From NCBI GenBank assembly GCA_942159475.1, contig OW804097.1, forward strand, positions 56,316,986 to 56,380,985: a stretch of 64,000 bases of DNA, read 5' to 3'. Source of the DNA: Sthenelais limicola. Taxonomy: Eukaryota > Annelida > Polychaeta > Phyllodocida > Sigalionidae. Under the pieces are notes generated by a model that saw nothing but the letters and a program-made list of their open reading frames with translations, was not told the DNA's origin and did not search any database. The position numbers and the translations under genes were made by a program. This document shows positions 34,166-47,200 of the stretch, piece after piece (position 1 is the first letter of the stretch; each line of letters starts with the position of its first letter).

Positions 34166-35603
34166 CTCTGATAATTGTAGCATTCTATGTATACATATTA
34201 TGCAAGATATAAATGGAAAATAAAACAAATATCACAAACAGTCAGTGATCACTCATCTTCTTTCATATAGGCCTAACTTCCGGATCTCACCTTATCAAAT
34301 TGTCCTTTTATTTATAGCTGCCATACACCTACTTACACTCCATCTAAACGGATTCCCTAAACAATTTGTACCGATTTTCAAATCACACTTACAGATTTCT
34401 GCAACATACAATTTACTAAATAACCCTCAACAGATATTCATACCTTTCTATACCCCCATACCTTTAGTTGAGATATGAACGTTCCTCTATCATTTTCACT
34501 CCTCATATTTTCTGGGAGCTGGATCCCTTAACAAAAATATGCTACGCCTGGTTCTCTCACTTCGGGGACGCAAAATGATACCTCTTCTATTCCTAAGATC
34601 GATTTGATCATCTCTAATCTAATATTTTATTACGTATCTTTGAAATAATTTAGATAAGAAACTTTGTATTTCCGAATGTATCTGTATCTAATGTAAGGGA
34701 GCAGCCCTGTAACACTCGGACTCTTGGACACTCACTCAGCGTCTATAGTAAGTCTATTTCATTTCATATGTATACTCAATATCAACTTCAATTTTTGTTC
34801 AGATCATCGCTCCTTCACTGTAAGCCAGACGCCATTTTCTGATCTCATCACCTTCTCCTTGGCCATCGTCAGCGGGATCTGTGGACAGAAATGCTTTTTT
34901 TTTTTATTTAATACAGTATACTTTTGGAATTATCCCAACATAGATCTGCCTCAGAAGATACCAATCTAATATTTTCATTCATCCAATGAGTATGATACAA
35001 CAGATAAACCGAGTTGGCTAGTATAATGTCTCTTTCAATGCTGCATACATCCCCATTCAAACACGAATTTTGTGTCCTAAATATCGCATTATTTGATCCC
35101 TAGGGAGATATTTTGATATTGAAGATGTAGAAACCAACATATTTTCATTTTCTAAATTTGAATATCAGTACACTAAGCCATTAACATCAAAATAGTACAG
35201 GGAGATATAATTGACTCAATGAGTACAACTTTGTTTGTTTTATTGAAGTAGATTCATGTATTATATTAAATTACGCAGTATATTACACAATGATTGCATA
35301 ACAATGATTAACCATATTATTATTGATATTCCAAATTATTATTAACACTAATTATTACTTATTAAATTGCAGTTCTTATTAAATCACAGTACTATGTAGG
35401 TCTAGTAAGAGGATCAGGTAATATAATAGTTCATATAGAAATGTACAAGCCAATCACCAACAACCATGACCATTCTAAAACTCATGTGTACCATTTGGAT
35501 AATAAAATAAGTCGGTCGGATCCCGGAATCTAAAGCCTCTGGTCTCAAATTATTTCTTCTTTAACAATTAATAGCTCTCCAATATCCGAAATATGTATTC
35601 AAG

Positions 35604-38216
35604 TTATAACACTGGTGGAGAACCCAGTTCTTTTGATTTACAGTTAAGTCTTCCAATTGATTCAAATAAAAGGCCGATATTACAACTGACCTCTGTGTTG
35701 TCACAGGTCATGACTCTGTGTGTCTTCAGAAGGTGAACAGCCCCTGCTTTTATTTCAAACAAGGCTTGCCTCATGCCTATACAGTTCCTGGGCCCTATAC
35801 CAAACGGCATGTACTGTGTGGGCCTAATCGCGCCTTTGTTCTCTGAGGAGAATCTGGGGTGCAGATTGTACAATAAAGTAAATATTAAGTAAGAGTTTCG
35901 AATAATTGGGTGTTTAAATATTTCTTCATGTCAAAGTACAATTAAAGGGGGAAAAATAGGAGTGGTCAAAATGTTACTCGATTGGAATTATATTCATATC
36001 CTCCTTTTTGCTTAGTGTATTATGATATTTCTTATTGTATCAACATTTCAATATATAATTGGCAGTACACTTCTGATCTCCCAGTACTAGCCAGGAATGT
36101 AAATCAGTGCATAAATATGGGGCAACATCATCACAACTAGTTGGTGGATTCCTTAAAGCTGCATTCCCACCTATTACGTTAACAAAATTAACTTAACAAA
36201 TGTACTCATATTATGACATATATGCCTGAAGTTATCAATATTCTGCTTCTGTTATATTTGTTTATTTAAGAATTCAAAGTCAAATCGACTGAGAGAAGAT
36301 GGTCGCCAGTGAGCAATACTGTAAAGCCAGTCTCCGAAATACGAATGTGGTCTTTTATGGATGGTATGGAAAATGAGATGTGACAAAAATGTGAAAATAT
36401 TTAGTTTTTGATCGGCGTTAACTGAAAATGCAGCTTTAAGCTTATCAATACTGTCTACTGATGTCTGCCTGAGAACTGGTTGGCAAATTTCAGTGTGTAT
36501 GTTCTCACCTTTCAGGATCAAACTTCTCAGGGTCATTCCAGAGTTCAGGGTCATGGTGTAGACCAAGTATAGGTAAGTTAATGATGGTTCCCTTGGCAAC
36601 TTTTATACCACACACCTCCGTGTCACACATTGCCTTCCTGTCCATTCTGTGCAGCATGGTTACAAAAATAAAAATCACATGAAAATCGTTTCAAGCTGTA
36701 TTATTACATGTAATGAGAAAACAAATCTTAACGAATAAGTGAAAGGATACCTCCTAACTCACTGCAGATGAGAATGGATGTATGATAAATGTACACATTG
36801 GATCTTGACATATGGAATACAACTAGCATGCTACATCGTCGCTTAGAATACCACATGAGTTAGGCCCGCTGTGCAACATCAACCAACTCATTCGTTTACC
36901 AGTTTTTATACTTATAAATGAGTTGAAATCTACCTGACTGCCGGTGGGTATATCCTGAGTGTCTCATTGATGCACTGGCTGAGGTATTTCATCTGCATTA
37001 GCACATCATACGAAATGTCCTCCTATAACCAAAGGTGACATATAATCTATATGATTATTCTGCATTGAATCTGATGCAGGGTTTAATTGTATGACTTTAG
37101 AATTTCTGTTTTAGATTAGTAAAGGAATATGTGACAAAACAGTTTATTGGTTTCAGTCACTTAGAATATTGCATTCTTTGCTCTGCAACTGGTGCGATAA
37201 TCATGCTCCTTAAACAAACGTGTTAGTTAACTTGTATTTAATATGTTAACAAATTGAATAGAACTAGCATGTTACATAGCATGTCTTTAATCATTTTACT
37301 AGTACAAAACCCTATCAGTCATGAACTGAATGAGTCATAGTCATGTATCAAATGCTATGCGTCACTCTATAAAGGAAATCATGATCAGAACAATCCAGTC
37401 ATTGGATGCTTACTGCGCTAATGACTTTACCGGACCTAAAGTAGGCGTCCTAATATATCATTGTAATTGCTCTTTGCAGTCAGGAGTGAGAGGCTTTCCC
37501 TCGGTTTGGAGCATTTTGTCAATTCTGAGGCTAGTCTGACTTCATTGACATTAGTTACAAACAGTATAAATATTTGCGTCTGATTAATAGAAAGTGTACA
37601 ATCGGCAGCTCTATACATTCTGCTAAATATGGCTGAAATGATAGTACATTTGGTATTGCATTGATTCAAGAAACCTGTTTGGTGATATTGAATTTATTTG
37701 AACCTCACTTCAGTCTTGAATGTGAATGATGTTAGAGGATGGGGGCAAATTGTACATTTTCCGATGATCTGACCCATGTGTATTGCCCGAGTTACCTGAG
37801 CCCCAATGACTTGATCCACCTCCTCCAGTACCTTATCCTGGCACTCCTGGTTACAGGCAAGGCAGTACAGTAGCTGGGTGAGACCGATGGAGACTGTGTC
37901 ATAACCCGCCAGGAAGAAGAGCAGTGCATTGGCCAAGATCTCGTCCTTTGTCATACCTACAGGTGGAGAAAATTCAATTAGCATAAATTAAAATTGAAAC
38001 ATTTCAGTGATTCAAATTCATTTGTTGGGTGGAATTTATATTTGTGTGTATTTCTATTTCTTCGGTTGTATGAACAGCAATTCAAAAAGAAAACTTCTAA
38101 TTAAATATTAATTCTCACGACATTTACTCATATTATGACATATAGGTTTAAATATAATAGGCAAGTCGACCAGTAAGACATATATATAGGTAAGCATCAG
38201 TAAGATTTTACTGCGG

Positions 38217-38251
<35 letters not shown>

Positions 38252-41200
38252 CTTATTTAAGAATTTTCTGTCAAATGAGCCGCAAATGAACGATACTTAT
38301 TCAGTGAAGCCACCACAGGAAATGATTTTAGGGAGTCTCCGTAATTTAAATGAGGACACTTATGAAACCCTGTTTGGTAGCAAAAATATCCAGACAAGAT
38401 CCTCCAAAATGTTGGTCCAATGACTTTTAAATGGTTTGGAAAAGAACAGAACAAATAGACCTTTTTTCTTTATAGTTGTTGATCAATGTTAACTGGGAGT
38501 GCAGCTTCAACAAAGAATTGTGAGATTTTGTATTTATATCAGGGACATATTACCATTGCCGAGTCGATTTTTTCTTAAGTTAATGTTTTAACATTAAACA
38601 CAAAAGTTAATAATACACATTTATCTATGTGTTTGTTTCATTACTTAGCTGAGATTCTGCCCTTCAGAATTCATACTGATCCAATATAATCGAGTTTTCC
38701 CAATATTTCTGTACATCTGTAAAAAAAAACCCAAAACAAAACCCCCCCAAAAACCACCTTTCTGAAATGCCTGTAGGTCCCTATAATCAGCATCCTGGTT
38801 ATCGGCATCTTCCTTATCTCTGATATCTTCGCCTCTCTGCGCGTTCATCATTAGCTGCAGAAAGTCTACCCTTCTCTGTGGGTTTATATAAAGGAAGGAA
38901 TTAAGTTAGTATCAGGTTCAACATGTAACTAACTGTGCTTCTAGTTTTAAAACAGATCAATGGTAGTTTGTGATATGAGCTTATTTGCACTTACATTGCG
39001 TTTTTTCTCTCACCATTCCAAACGGTGTTTTGTAATGTTAGAGCAATGTCGTAGGCAAGCCCCAATAATGGATGAATAAAAGTAACTCGGAAATAAAGCA
39101 TTTAGTATGATACTGCCGGATTACAACTTGATGCTACCATATCCAGTTATTTGTTTTTGTTATACAATTCACTGTTAAATGTGTAGGCATATTTAACTCT
39201 TACCGTATCTATTTCTTCCCTGCTTTCAAAGGCTTTATTAAAGACATTGACGAAGAAGCCCAATCCCTCCTGGTTGAATATGCTGAATGAGTAACCCACC
39301 AGTGTAGTTAGGTCCAGCAATGTCTTAGGAAGTAGGACTGGAAGTATGTTATGAGTTGTAATTTGATGTTGTAATTTGATTCCAGAGGTATGTTTTGTTA
39401 AAGTGCTTCAGGCTAGACAAATGTGCTTCAGGAAGGAAAGGGAAAATAGTCAGAACAGGGAGGTGGGAAATAGAACAAGAATCCAACTGTTCACTAGCCA
39501 AATCTAGCCAGCTCTGACACAATTTGATTGGAGAAACCAGAAACATTGGCGATTTCAACTCCTTCAGACTGCCTCTGGTAAAATACTAACGTTATAGGAA
39601 TAGATAATGATGATAATGATATTGGAGATGTATTTTAATGTGTTATAGTATGTGCTAACACGGGGGGGGGGGGACGTTTTACTTTTGAGTGCTATGATAC
39701 CAAAATACATCTATATAATTTATGTTCAGGATCGCTGAGAACAATGCAGTACCATATAAATATGCGAGTGTGGAAAAAATAACTGGAAGCTGGTGTGCCT
39801 TGATAGCCGGCTGTCAACGGACCGCCCTATAATTTATTAAGATTTTTTCACACAACAAGAGGTAGCTGTAGGTGTGGTGTGGCTGGAAGCAGCAAGGCAA
39901 ATGACTTGGGAACTAGGTGAGAGAGATGTGGTGACCAATACAAACACTATTGGTGGCACTGCTGGCCTACCTCTTGATTTATAAAAATATATATCAACTA
40001 TATAGTTGAAACGTATAATGTGACCTGAATCAAATTTGTTTTTAAAAATAGAGAAAGATCATGTAGTTATTCGTTTTTCTGTTCGTATATTTTTTTTACA
40101 TATAAATCGCATTTCATTTATCTTTTGCAAAAATCTACTTCTGTGGAACTAATTGTACTTACACGAGAGGAAGAATTTGACACTTTTGAAGTTGAAGTCC
40201 ACAAATTTCTTGCCGTGTACATTGAAGTCGTTAGATTCGTGTTTCTGAGAATCAATCCTGATACCAAATGCTGTGCTGGCGATACAGTCCATAGTGTACG
40301 CCTCTGCAAACCTGCGTGAAGAACATGCCATAATTATAGCATGACTGCTCTTCAAAGAACAACAGAGAGGAGGCGAAGTTGAAGAATATTGACTATTATA
40401 AATTGAAAGAATAATTGAATAAGTAATAGATTTGAATATAGTTAAGTTATTTATTAATATTTAAGTAATACATTAATAATGAAACAGATCCAAAAGGATG
40501 AATTAATCAAATGAATAGTTAATCTTGGATAAAGGATGTTAGACGTAAGGAGAGGGAAGGGGGCGGTGGGTTGTATATTAAGAAGATAAAGGTATGTGTT
40601 GGTCATTCGGTTGTCCGAGCAGCAGTGAACAGTCATGATGCAACGAATGTGAATGTGTAGTGTGTGTAGAAATTTGGATACAGAAATTCTCTCTATACTT
40701 TTTGGTTTCAAACTCTTTGCCACTGGTTTGTCGTAGTCTGTCAGCAAACGATTTGGCGCTCCTGTTAATCTCTTCTGACATCTGATCAAGGAAATACACA
40801 AAATACTTACATTAAGTAAATTAAGTAAAGACAAGAGGTAGAGAGAATAAAGTAATTTCTTATTCAGATACCTTTGAAATGTAATTGTATGATCTTTAAA
40901 TCTGAGGAATGTGATTCATCTCATCGACGTTACACCTTTTAGAATTTAATTAGAATTACTACCAATATTATACCTTTTGAAATTAGTTCGGTTGAATTGA
41001 ATTGAAAACATTTTATTGCAATCTTTTATTGCTAACAAAGGGGAGCGCTCCTGCCAGTGGGAGGTGTTCATATCATAGCTTACAGTCTACTTTTCTTGAC
41101 AATATTACTTCAATCATTGACTGAAGATAATTCTCTACGATGGTTACAGTTGATATTTCAATTTTTGTATTTAATTACTTGCTTTGGGTGGAATATCATG

Positions 41201-44200
41201 GGGCAATATGTGGATATGGTCATGCTCCAGGATGGTCTAATTGCCCTGTTTATAAATGTACTATCCCCGGCTAATTAGGAGTCAAAGAAATATTAATGAG
41301 ATTATCACCTTTATACATTGGTGGTCAATTCCCACGAAAGTGGTACAGAAGGGGACAAAAGCAAATGTTCATTAAAGGCGTGCTAATTTTTACCATGGGC
41401 AGGCAATATTCAGAGGTAGCAATGACAGAAATATTAAACACTAATTCCAAAATTTGACTCCTTGGGGATGTTTCTATGTCAGACCTATGGATACAGTGTC
41501 ACCGACCGAACCCACCATTTATTGTTGTAAAAGAGCTGAAAACATAAGATTCGTATATTAGCTTTGTGCTGTTTTATGTTATTCACTGTAAAAAGATACT
41601 ATTTTCTCATATATACACCTATATCTTTTAATCTACATTTCATTTTCAATTCAGATCCAACTTTTCTTTCTTGAGTAATAATTGTCAAAATGTATTCTAT
41701 CCGATATAACTTCATTCCAAACTCATTCTAATTAAAGTAAAGTGCATGTCTTGGAGTTTGATTAGGCACATGAATAACAAAGGAGTTCTCTCATTAATTT
41801 TATGATTTAATAAGGATATTTGGCCAAAGACTCTGTACAGTTGATGTGATAAAACATGGGTTTGGTCGGTGACATCTGAAGTTTTGGGTTAACATTCTGT
41901 CCTCCCCCATAGAGAGGGACAAGTACTAGCTTTCCCTACGAGAAGGAAAAGTACAACATTATATTATGTTAATGTACGTCAGAGAAAGTACATGTCGTCC
42001 TTGCTTTTCATTTGTAATTATAACCCACTTTAACCATTTGGGATACTTGAAAATATCCAGTCCAGGTTTTGTTGGTTTCTTCAAATATTCTAGTCTTGAA
42101 TCTTGAATTGAGTTCTAGCTCTTTTTGTTTCATGCATTATTGTTTATTGAGAAAGCGTGTTGGGTTCATTCACATAACCTAAAGTAGATCTATAAATGTG
42201 ATGTGTTTTGGGGAAATGAGTCACAAGTTGGAAAATTGATATTTTCCAAAGTGGTTTATTCACAGGATATCTTTATCTGAATGTTTTAATCTTGTGTGTG
42301 TATGTGTGTGTGTGGGGGGGGGGGGCGGCAGTTTGGAGGGGGGGGGGACGGTGCATTATATCAATACATGTACCAAATTGCAGCACATGTATATTATTAG
42401 ATATTATTATATCCTTGCGTTTGAAAGACGTTGTGGTGCTTAGAAGATGACTCAAGGGAGTACATTACAACAAACACAGACTTACAATTTGATATTCATA
42501 TGTTTAATTCCATATGTGGGCATCTTCATACTGTGAGTTTTACATCGAAGCACAGTATACAATGTGTGATACATATTTTTGATGTAGAAAATTGATGTCG
42601 ATCATATAGAAGAGTAAATAGCCCTATGAAGGACAATTGGAAAATTTAAAAGTGAATGGTAAGGGTGGGACGGAGGGCAGAAAATCTTTGCCTCGAGCAC
42701 GAAAAGCAGAGAGAGAGAGAGAGAGAGAGAGAAGGAACGCCGACGTGACGACGAGGACGTGACGAACCACTACAGATAATGTAGTTACTTACTGGTAATT
42801 GTCCACCCTGAAATATTTCAAACATGTTTTCAAACATAAATATATCAAACATAAAATATGGAAACACTACTTAATGTCTTTAATGTTTACGTTCATTAGA
42901 ATCCGCTTGATCTCTTCAAATATGAATGATATTCGAAAATCTCTTTTTTTGCAACTTGTGACTCATTTTCTTGTAACACATCACTATTGAAATACTTTCA
43001 CTTCTATCAAGTGGAACTATCCCTAAATATGCCTCTAACTTGGAACATTTTTCTATGTAATATTACCTAAAATTAACTGAGCATGTTAGGGCTTGCTGTT
43101 CCATATTATTATCCAGTCAAAATATCTAATATTATCTTCAGTAACTACTCTATTATACTAGAATACCACTTCCAAATGTCTATCATGTTAGCCTCTATTA
43201 CCGCTATAGTTAATATTATTAATATCATATAATCATATCATACCTTGTTCGACTATCTAACCATATTAATGCGTATTATTACATGTTAATAGTTCGAACT
43301 TATCATTACTACAACCTCACTTATAAGCTGTCATAATATCAACCATATTATCATTAATCTGGCTCTTCCCATTTGCCCTTATACCTTATCTGTGCACGAA
43401 GGAACATGTTAATCTCCTGAAGTAAGACGTTTGTAGAGTAGAGTTAAGAGAAAATGAAATGAAATCAGTGGAATAGTAACATAACATTCATATAATTTCA
43501 TTTTCACATTTTTAGGTTATTTTTTATGCTAGGGTTCAGTCGGTGACAAGTACACTGTAAAGTCAAACGTCTTCCCATGATACACAAAATAAGACGTTTC
43601 TCTTGTCCCCACTTTTAATACGTTCTTTTGGTGTGACGTTTAGCATCTCACATCTTTTACCGTCTTCCAAAAACGCTAAACGTCACATACAAGACATACA
43701 CTGTGTGACGTTTAGCGTCCTGGGATTTAATATCATGAAAAAACGTCCTGCACATCCTAGATTCGAACTCCCGACCTTTCCCATGTGAAGTGAGTGCCTT
43801 ATCCATTATCCTACAGACCAATTTCTCAGACTGATTAAACCTTGGCATGAACATCACTGACATTATTGACTGAGAACGCTTGGTTTGAATTGAAAACGTT
43901 TTTTTATTAATACATATATAGATGCAAATACCTCATTTTCCTACAACACATCACATATATTTAATAATGGTTTAGTATCTCTCCCAATTGCTTTAAATAG
44001 GAAGTGCTTACTATCAAAATGAAGCTCAGATTCATGCAAATGCAGCTATTTACTTGATACTTTGTGACAACCGCTTCTGAAAGAAGCTGCTATCGGCAGG
44101 ATCACTACCCATTACAACGTCACACCCGCCATTACGGGTCATCACGCATATATAGAAAGATGTGATACTTATCCCCCTGTTTGCCCACACGATCGTGCTC

Positions 44201-47200
44201 CCCCGCGTATTTTACCTGCAATGATGACACTCTAAAGAAGTTTTCCTCGCAATTTTGGCCAGAATCGATACATCAATTGTGTATATCAACGAAGATATAA
44301 GCAAATTTAGCCACCAGAATGATGCACAGAACGTTTGAATGTAACACCATTCCCGCCCCATGCTACCCCTGCCCACGCTCGCCACCCATGCTTGTACACC
44401 TCCCATACACATGCACACCCACCCACTAATGCTACCAGTACAGTTGGTCGTGGCTCAGCAGAGACATGACCAACGCTACAAGAATCAACAGCTTGTGTGG
44501 ATGGGGGTGGGGAGGGCGGGAGGCTAGATATCCAGTGGCCAACCATTTTTCTTCATTTACTATCACCGAAAACATACTGTTCTAACCAAACCATAGAAAT
44601 CAGTACATATCTTGAAGCGGATACTTTCTAGATATTCACCGCTCTCTAATATTAGAAGCGTGATCAAGGACGATGCGTGATCGCGCACAAACATAATTTA
44701 TAGAAATATGTCTAATATACATTGTGTATGTATATATATAGTCTATGAGAAAAAACGAACTTGTCACAAGGAACGTGGGGCAGAGGTGTGAGGCACAAGA
44801 GAGAGGAGAGAAAGAAGAGAGAGAGAGCACAGAGAGAGCACAGAGAGAGCAGAGAGAGAGAGAGCAGAGAGAGGGAGAGAAAGAGAGAGAGCAGAGATGT
44901 GGAAATAATGATGCAAGACTTATTCTGGAATGAGAAGGGATGTGAGATATGTATTTTTATTCAATTCATATTCATACATAAGGGTAAGGTCACCTAGAAA
45001 TGTACAATTCTCTGTGTGAAATTTGGAGTGAAATTTAGAGCAGCATGTGTCACACATATATAACATGCCACTTTGTTAGAGCTCATTGTGTCATAGTTTT
45101 GTTTTAACACCTCATTTCGCTCAACCATAGCAGTGGGTGTGTGGCATGATTTTAAAGCAATGTGGGTTCACAATGCAACAGGACTGTTATAAGGTAAATC
45201 TAATCAAAGGAAATTAGATATAATTGCATAGACCTCCTGTTTTAATAGAATTAATCAAGGACATGTTTCATTTAGCGTGACGTTTAGCATCTACAGGTGT
45301 GATGTTTAGTGTCTACTGGTGTGATGTTTAGCTGTCTTCAAATAGTTTTGCTGCTTAGATTAATGTGCAGAACGTCTCAAAACGCGTCTAACGTCTCATG
45401 AGGATGCTATTGCGTCCTCTGTTGATACGATAGGAAGACACTAGCGTCCTATTCTGTGTATCAACTGAAGATGCCACCCTAATGCAGTTTTTAGAGTGTA
45501 GATGTTTACCCACCTAAGCTAAATTTGGAATAATACAAGAGTGTTATGTTTTCATAATAAATTGATAGCAGGGCCTTAATAGTGCTTGTTTTGTTCTGAA
45601 CAGTTAATAAGTTCTACTGTTGCATTCTAGGGTGGGAATATATACCTACATACTAATTTTCTATGAAGGGTTGAGTTGCTGATTAAAGTTCCATATTTTT
45701 CTCGGAAATTCTTTATCTTAGGTTCAAATTTGTTCATTTCTATTATAGATATTGGCAATCTTTGTGCATTAACGACTTCCTAGACCCTGATAACCTAGGT
45801 GTAGACACAAAAATCAAGTTTCTAGCACCAATAATAAGGAAGATTATGGGGTATTGATGATCACCAACCTATACACTTGGCAGCCATTTTGTTTTTGGCC
45901 CATACAAAATTTTCCCCAAGGGATACAAAGTGGCATCTGGTGGATTCTTGTTCGGGAAATGTTATATTACCAGAATCAACAATTAAACTTCATCCGTACT
46001 GCGAAACAAAGCCAGACTGTGAAAAGTGGTACCCCTTTGTTCAGCTCGACGGGCCTGAAGCCATAAATGATGTAGAATTGGTGTGGAAAGGTTTCCTGAG
46101 AATATATACTGAAAAATCCATGAAAACGCTTTTGTACCACTTTCGTGGGAATTGACCTGGTATGGCAGACGTGTTAACCACAATGCTACTAGTGGCCCCC
46201 AAGTGTGTGGGCCATCCATACATGACTGACGTCATACTAATTTTTGGTATTTTTTACCATCCCCCCACCCCAGCAATTCCCCCTTCCCATGCTATGTTAT
46301 TTTCAGGTTGAGCAAGTGGGAGAGTGCTATAAAAAGCAATAATTATACCTTTCTCAGTTTGCCTGTGGTAAACGTAGGAGACATCTGAGAGCGGCTTGCC
46401 TTCCACCTTCCCCCATGCAGGTTAAACAGACTGTCCTCAAAACGAGGCTCCTTCAGTATGTTGTCCTGAAAATATATTTATGTTAAAAATATCCCCTTAT
46501 CAAATATCACCTTATAGAATTGATTAACAATTTTCTGTGAATGGCTATGGCTGTTTCCTGAAAAAGCAGCTGTAATAATTTTTCTTCGTATTATAATTCC
46601 TGATAAGATATTCTTAAGTCTGCTGCTCAAAATGGATCTCTACTCTTAGACTCAATGGTTTGTCTCGGGAATTTATTCATTTTTAAATTTTGAAAAAAGG
46701 ATATTGTTATTGATAAATGTAATTGATTCATGGTTCACCCTCCTCGCAGTGAAATTATGGAACTGTTTAATGGTGACCTCAGACAGCATATCCTCGTCGA
46801 ATACAACCAGTTCAGGCCCATTACCAGAGAAGAAGCTGAAAATGGTATTGCATTGAAAATAAAATTAATGACATATAAATTTATACTCCTCTTACCGATG
46901 GACCTGTGCAGGATAATGACTCTGACCTATAGCTAGTGTCTCTACCCCTTTAGACGCAATTTGGGAGGTTTTTTCTTGCCTATAGACCACCTTTGTATCA
47001 ACGGAAGTCCCTGAAGTGTGGTCTATAGAATGGCAGTGTTAAATCTCCATAGAGGGTGGCGCCACATATAGTACTTAGCGGCGTTAACTGGGTAAACTTC
47101 CGGTTCAATGTAGGAGCACTCAATACCTATTTCGCAAGGCATATTCGATTAAAATAAATAATTGTACAGGTTGGTAAAACTTCTATGTTGGTATTAATAA

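Larger units (their letters stand above)
24865..35603. other. Intergenic region, no recognised host gene
   Basis: About 10.7 kb between the SPFH gene and the 3' end of the P450. It contains an RT relic (27190-27480), a CpG-rich patch (28440-28650), a short tandem repeat (30449-30514), a SINE (31660-31740), a small hairpin element (32890-32964) and a CGGGATT cluster (33955-34165). Pyrimidine-rich sequence occupies about 31210-31335. Confidence 0.5.
43551..45500. mobile_element. DNA-transposon-like element with 'acgtttagc' repeats
   Basis: The left end 'tacactgtaaa' and right end 'tttttagagtgta' are inverted. Further in, 'gatacacaaaataagacg' (left) corresponds to the inverse of 'cgtcctattctgtgtatc' (right), so imperfect terminal repeats run for about 60 bp. 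Subterminal motifs gtgacgtttagc[a/g]tc are repeated in both orientations near 43630-43720 and 45275-45335. I see no transposase, so it is probably non-autonomous. A SINE lies inside (43752-43820). Confidence 0.55.

Noticed and set aside
37745..37785. 'attgtacatttyc' motif also at about 58010 and weakly at 16440
   Set aside because: The shared stretch is only about 25-30 bp and diverged. It may be a small repeat, but I cannot define its borders.
43742..43828. Functional tRNA-Arg gene
   Set aside because: A and B boxes are good, but the acceptor and anticodon stems do not pair convincingly, so a SINE head is the better explanation.
44745..44997. RE-rich open frames
   Set aside because: They are translations of a GA-rich microsatellite.
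45877..46155. 92-codon open frame ending '...LLYHFRGN'
   Set aside because: Its 3' end overlaps a tRNA-derived SINE on the opposite strand and it has no family resemblance. It also lies inside a P450 intron.
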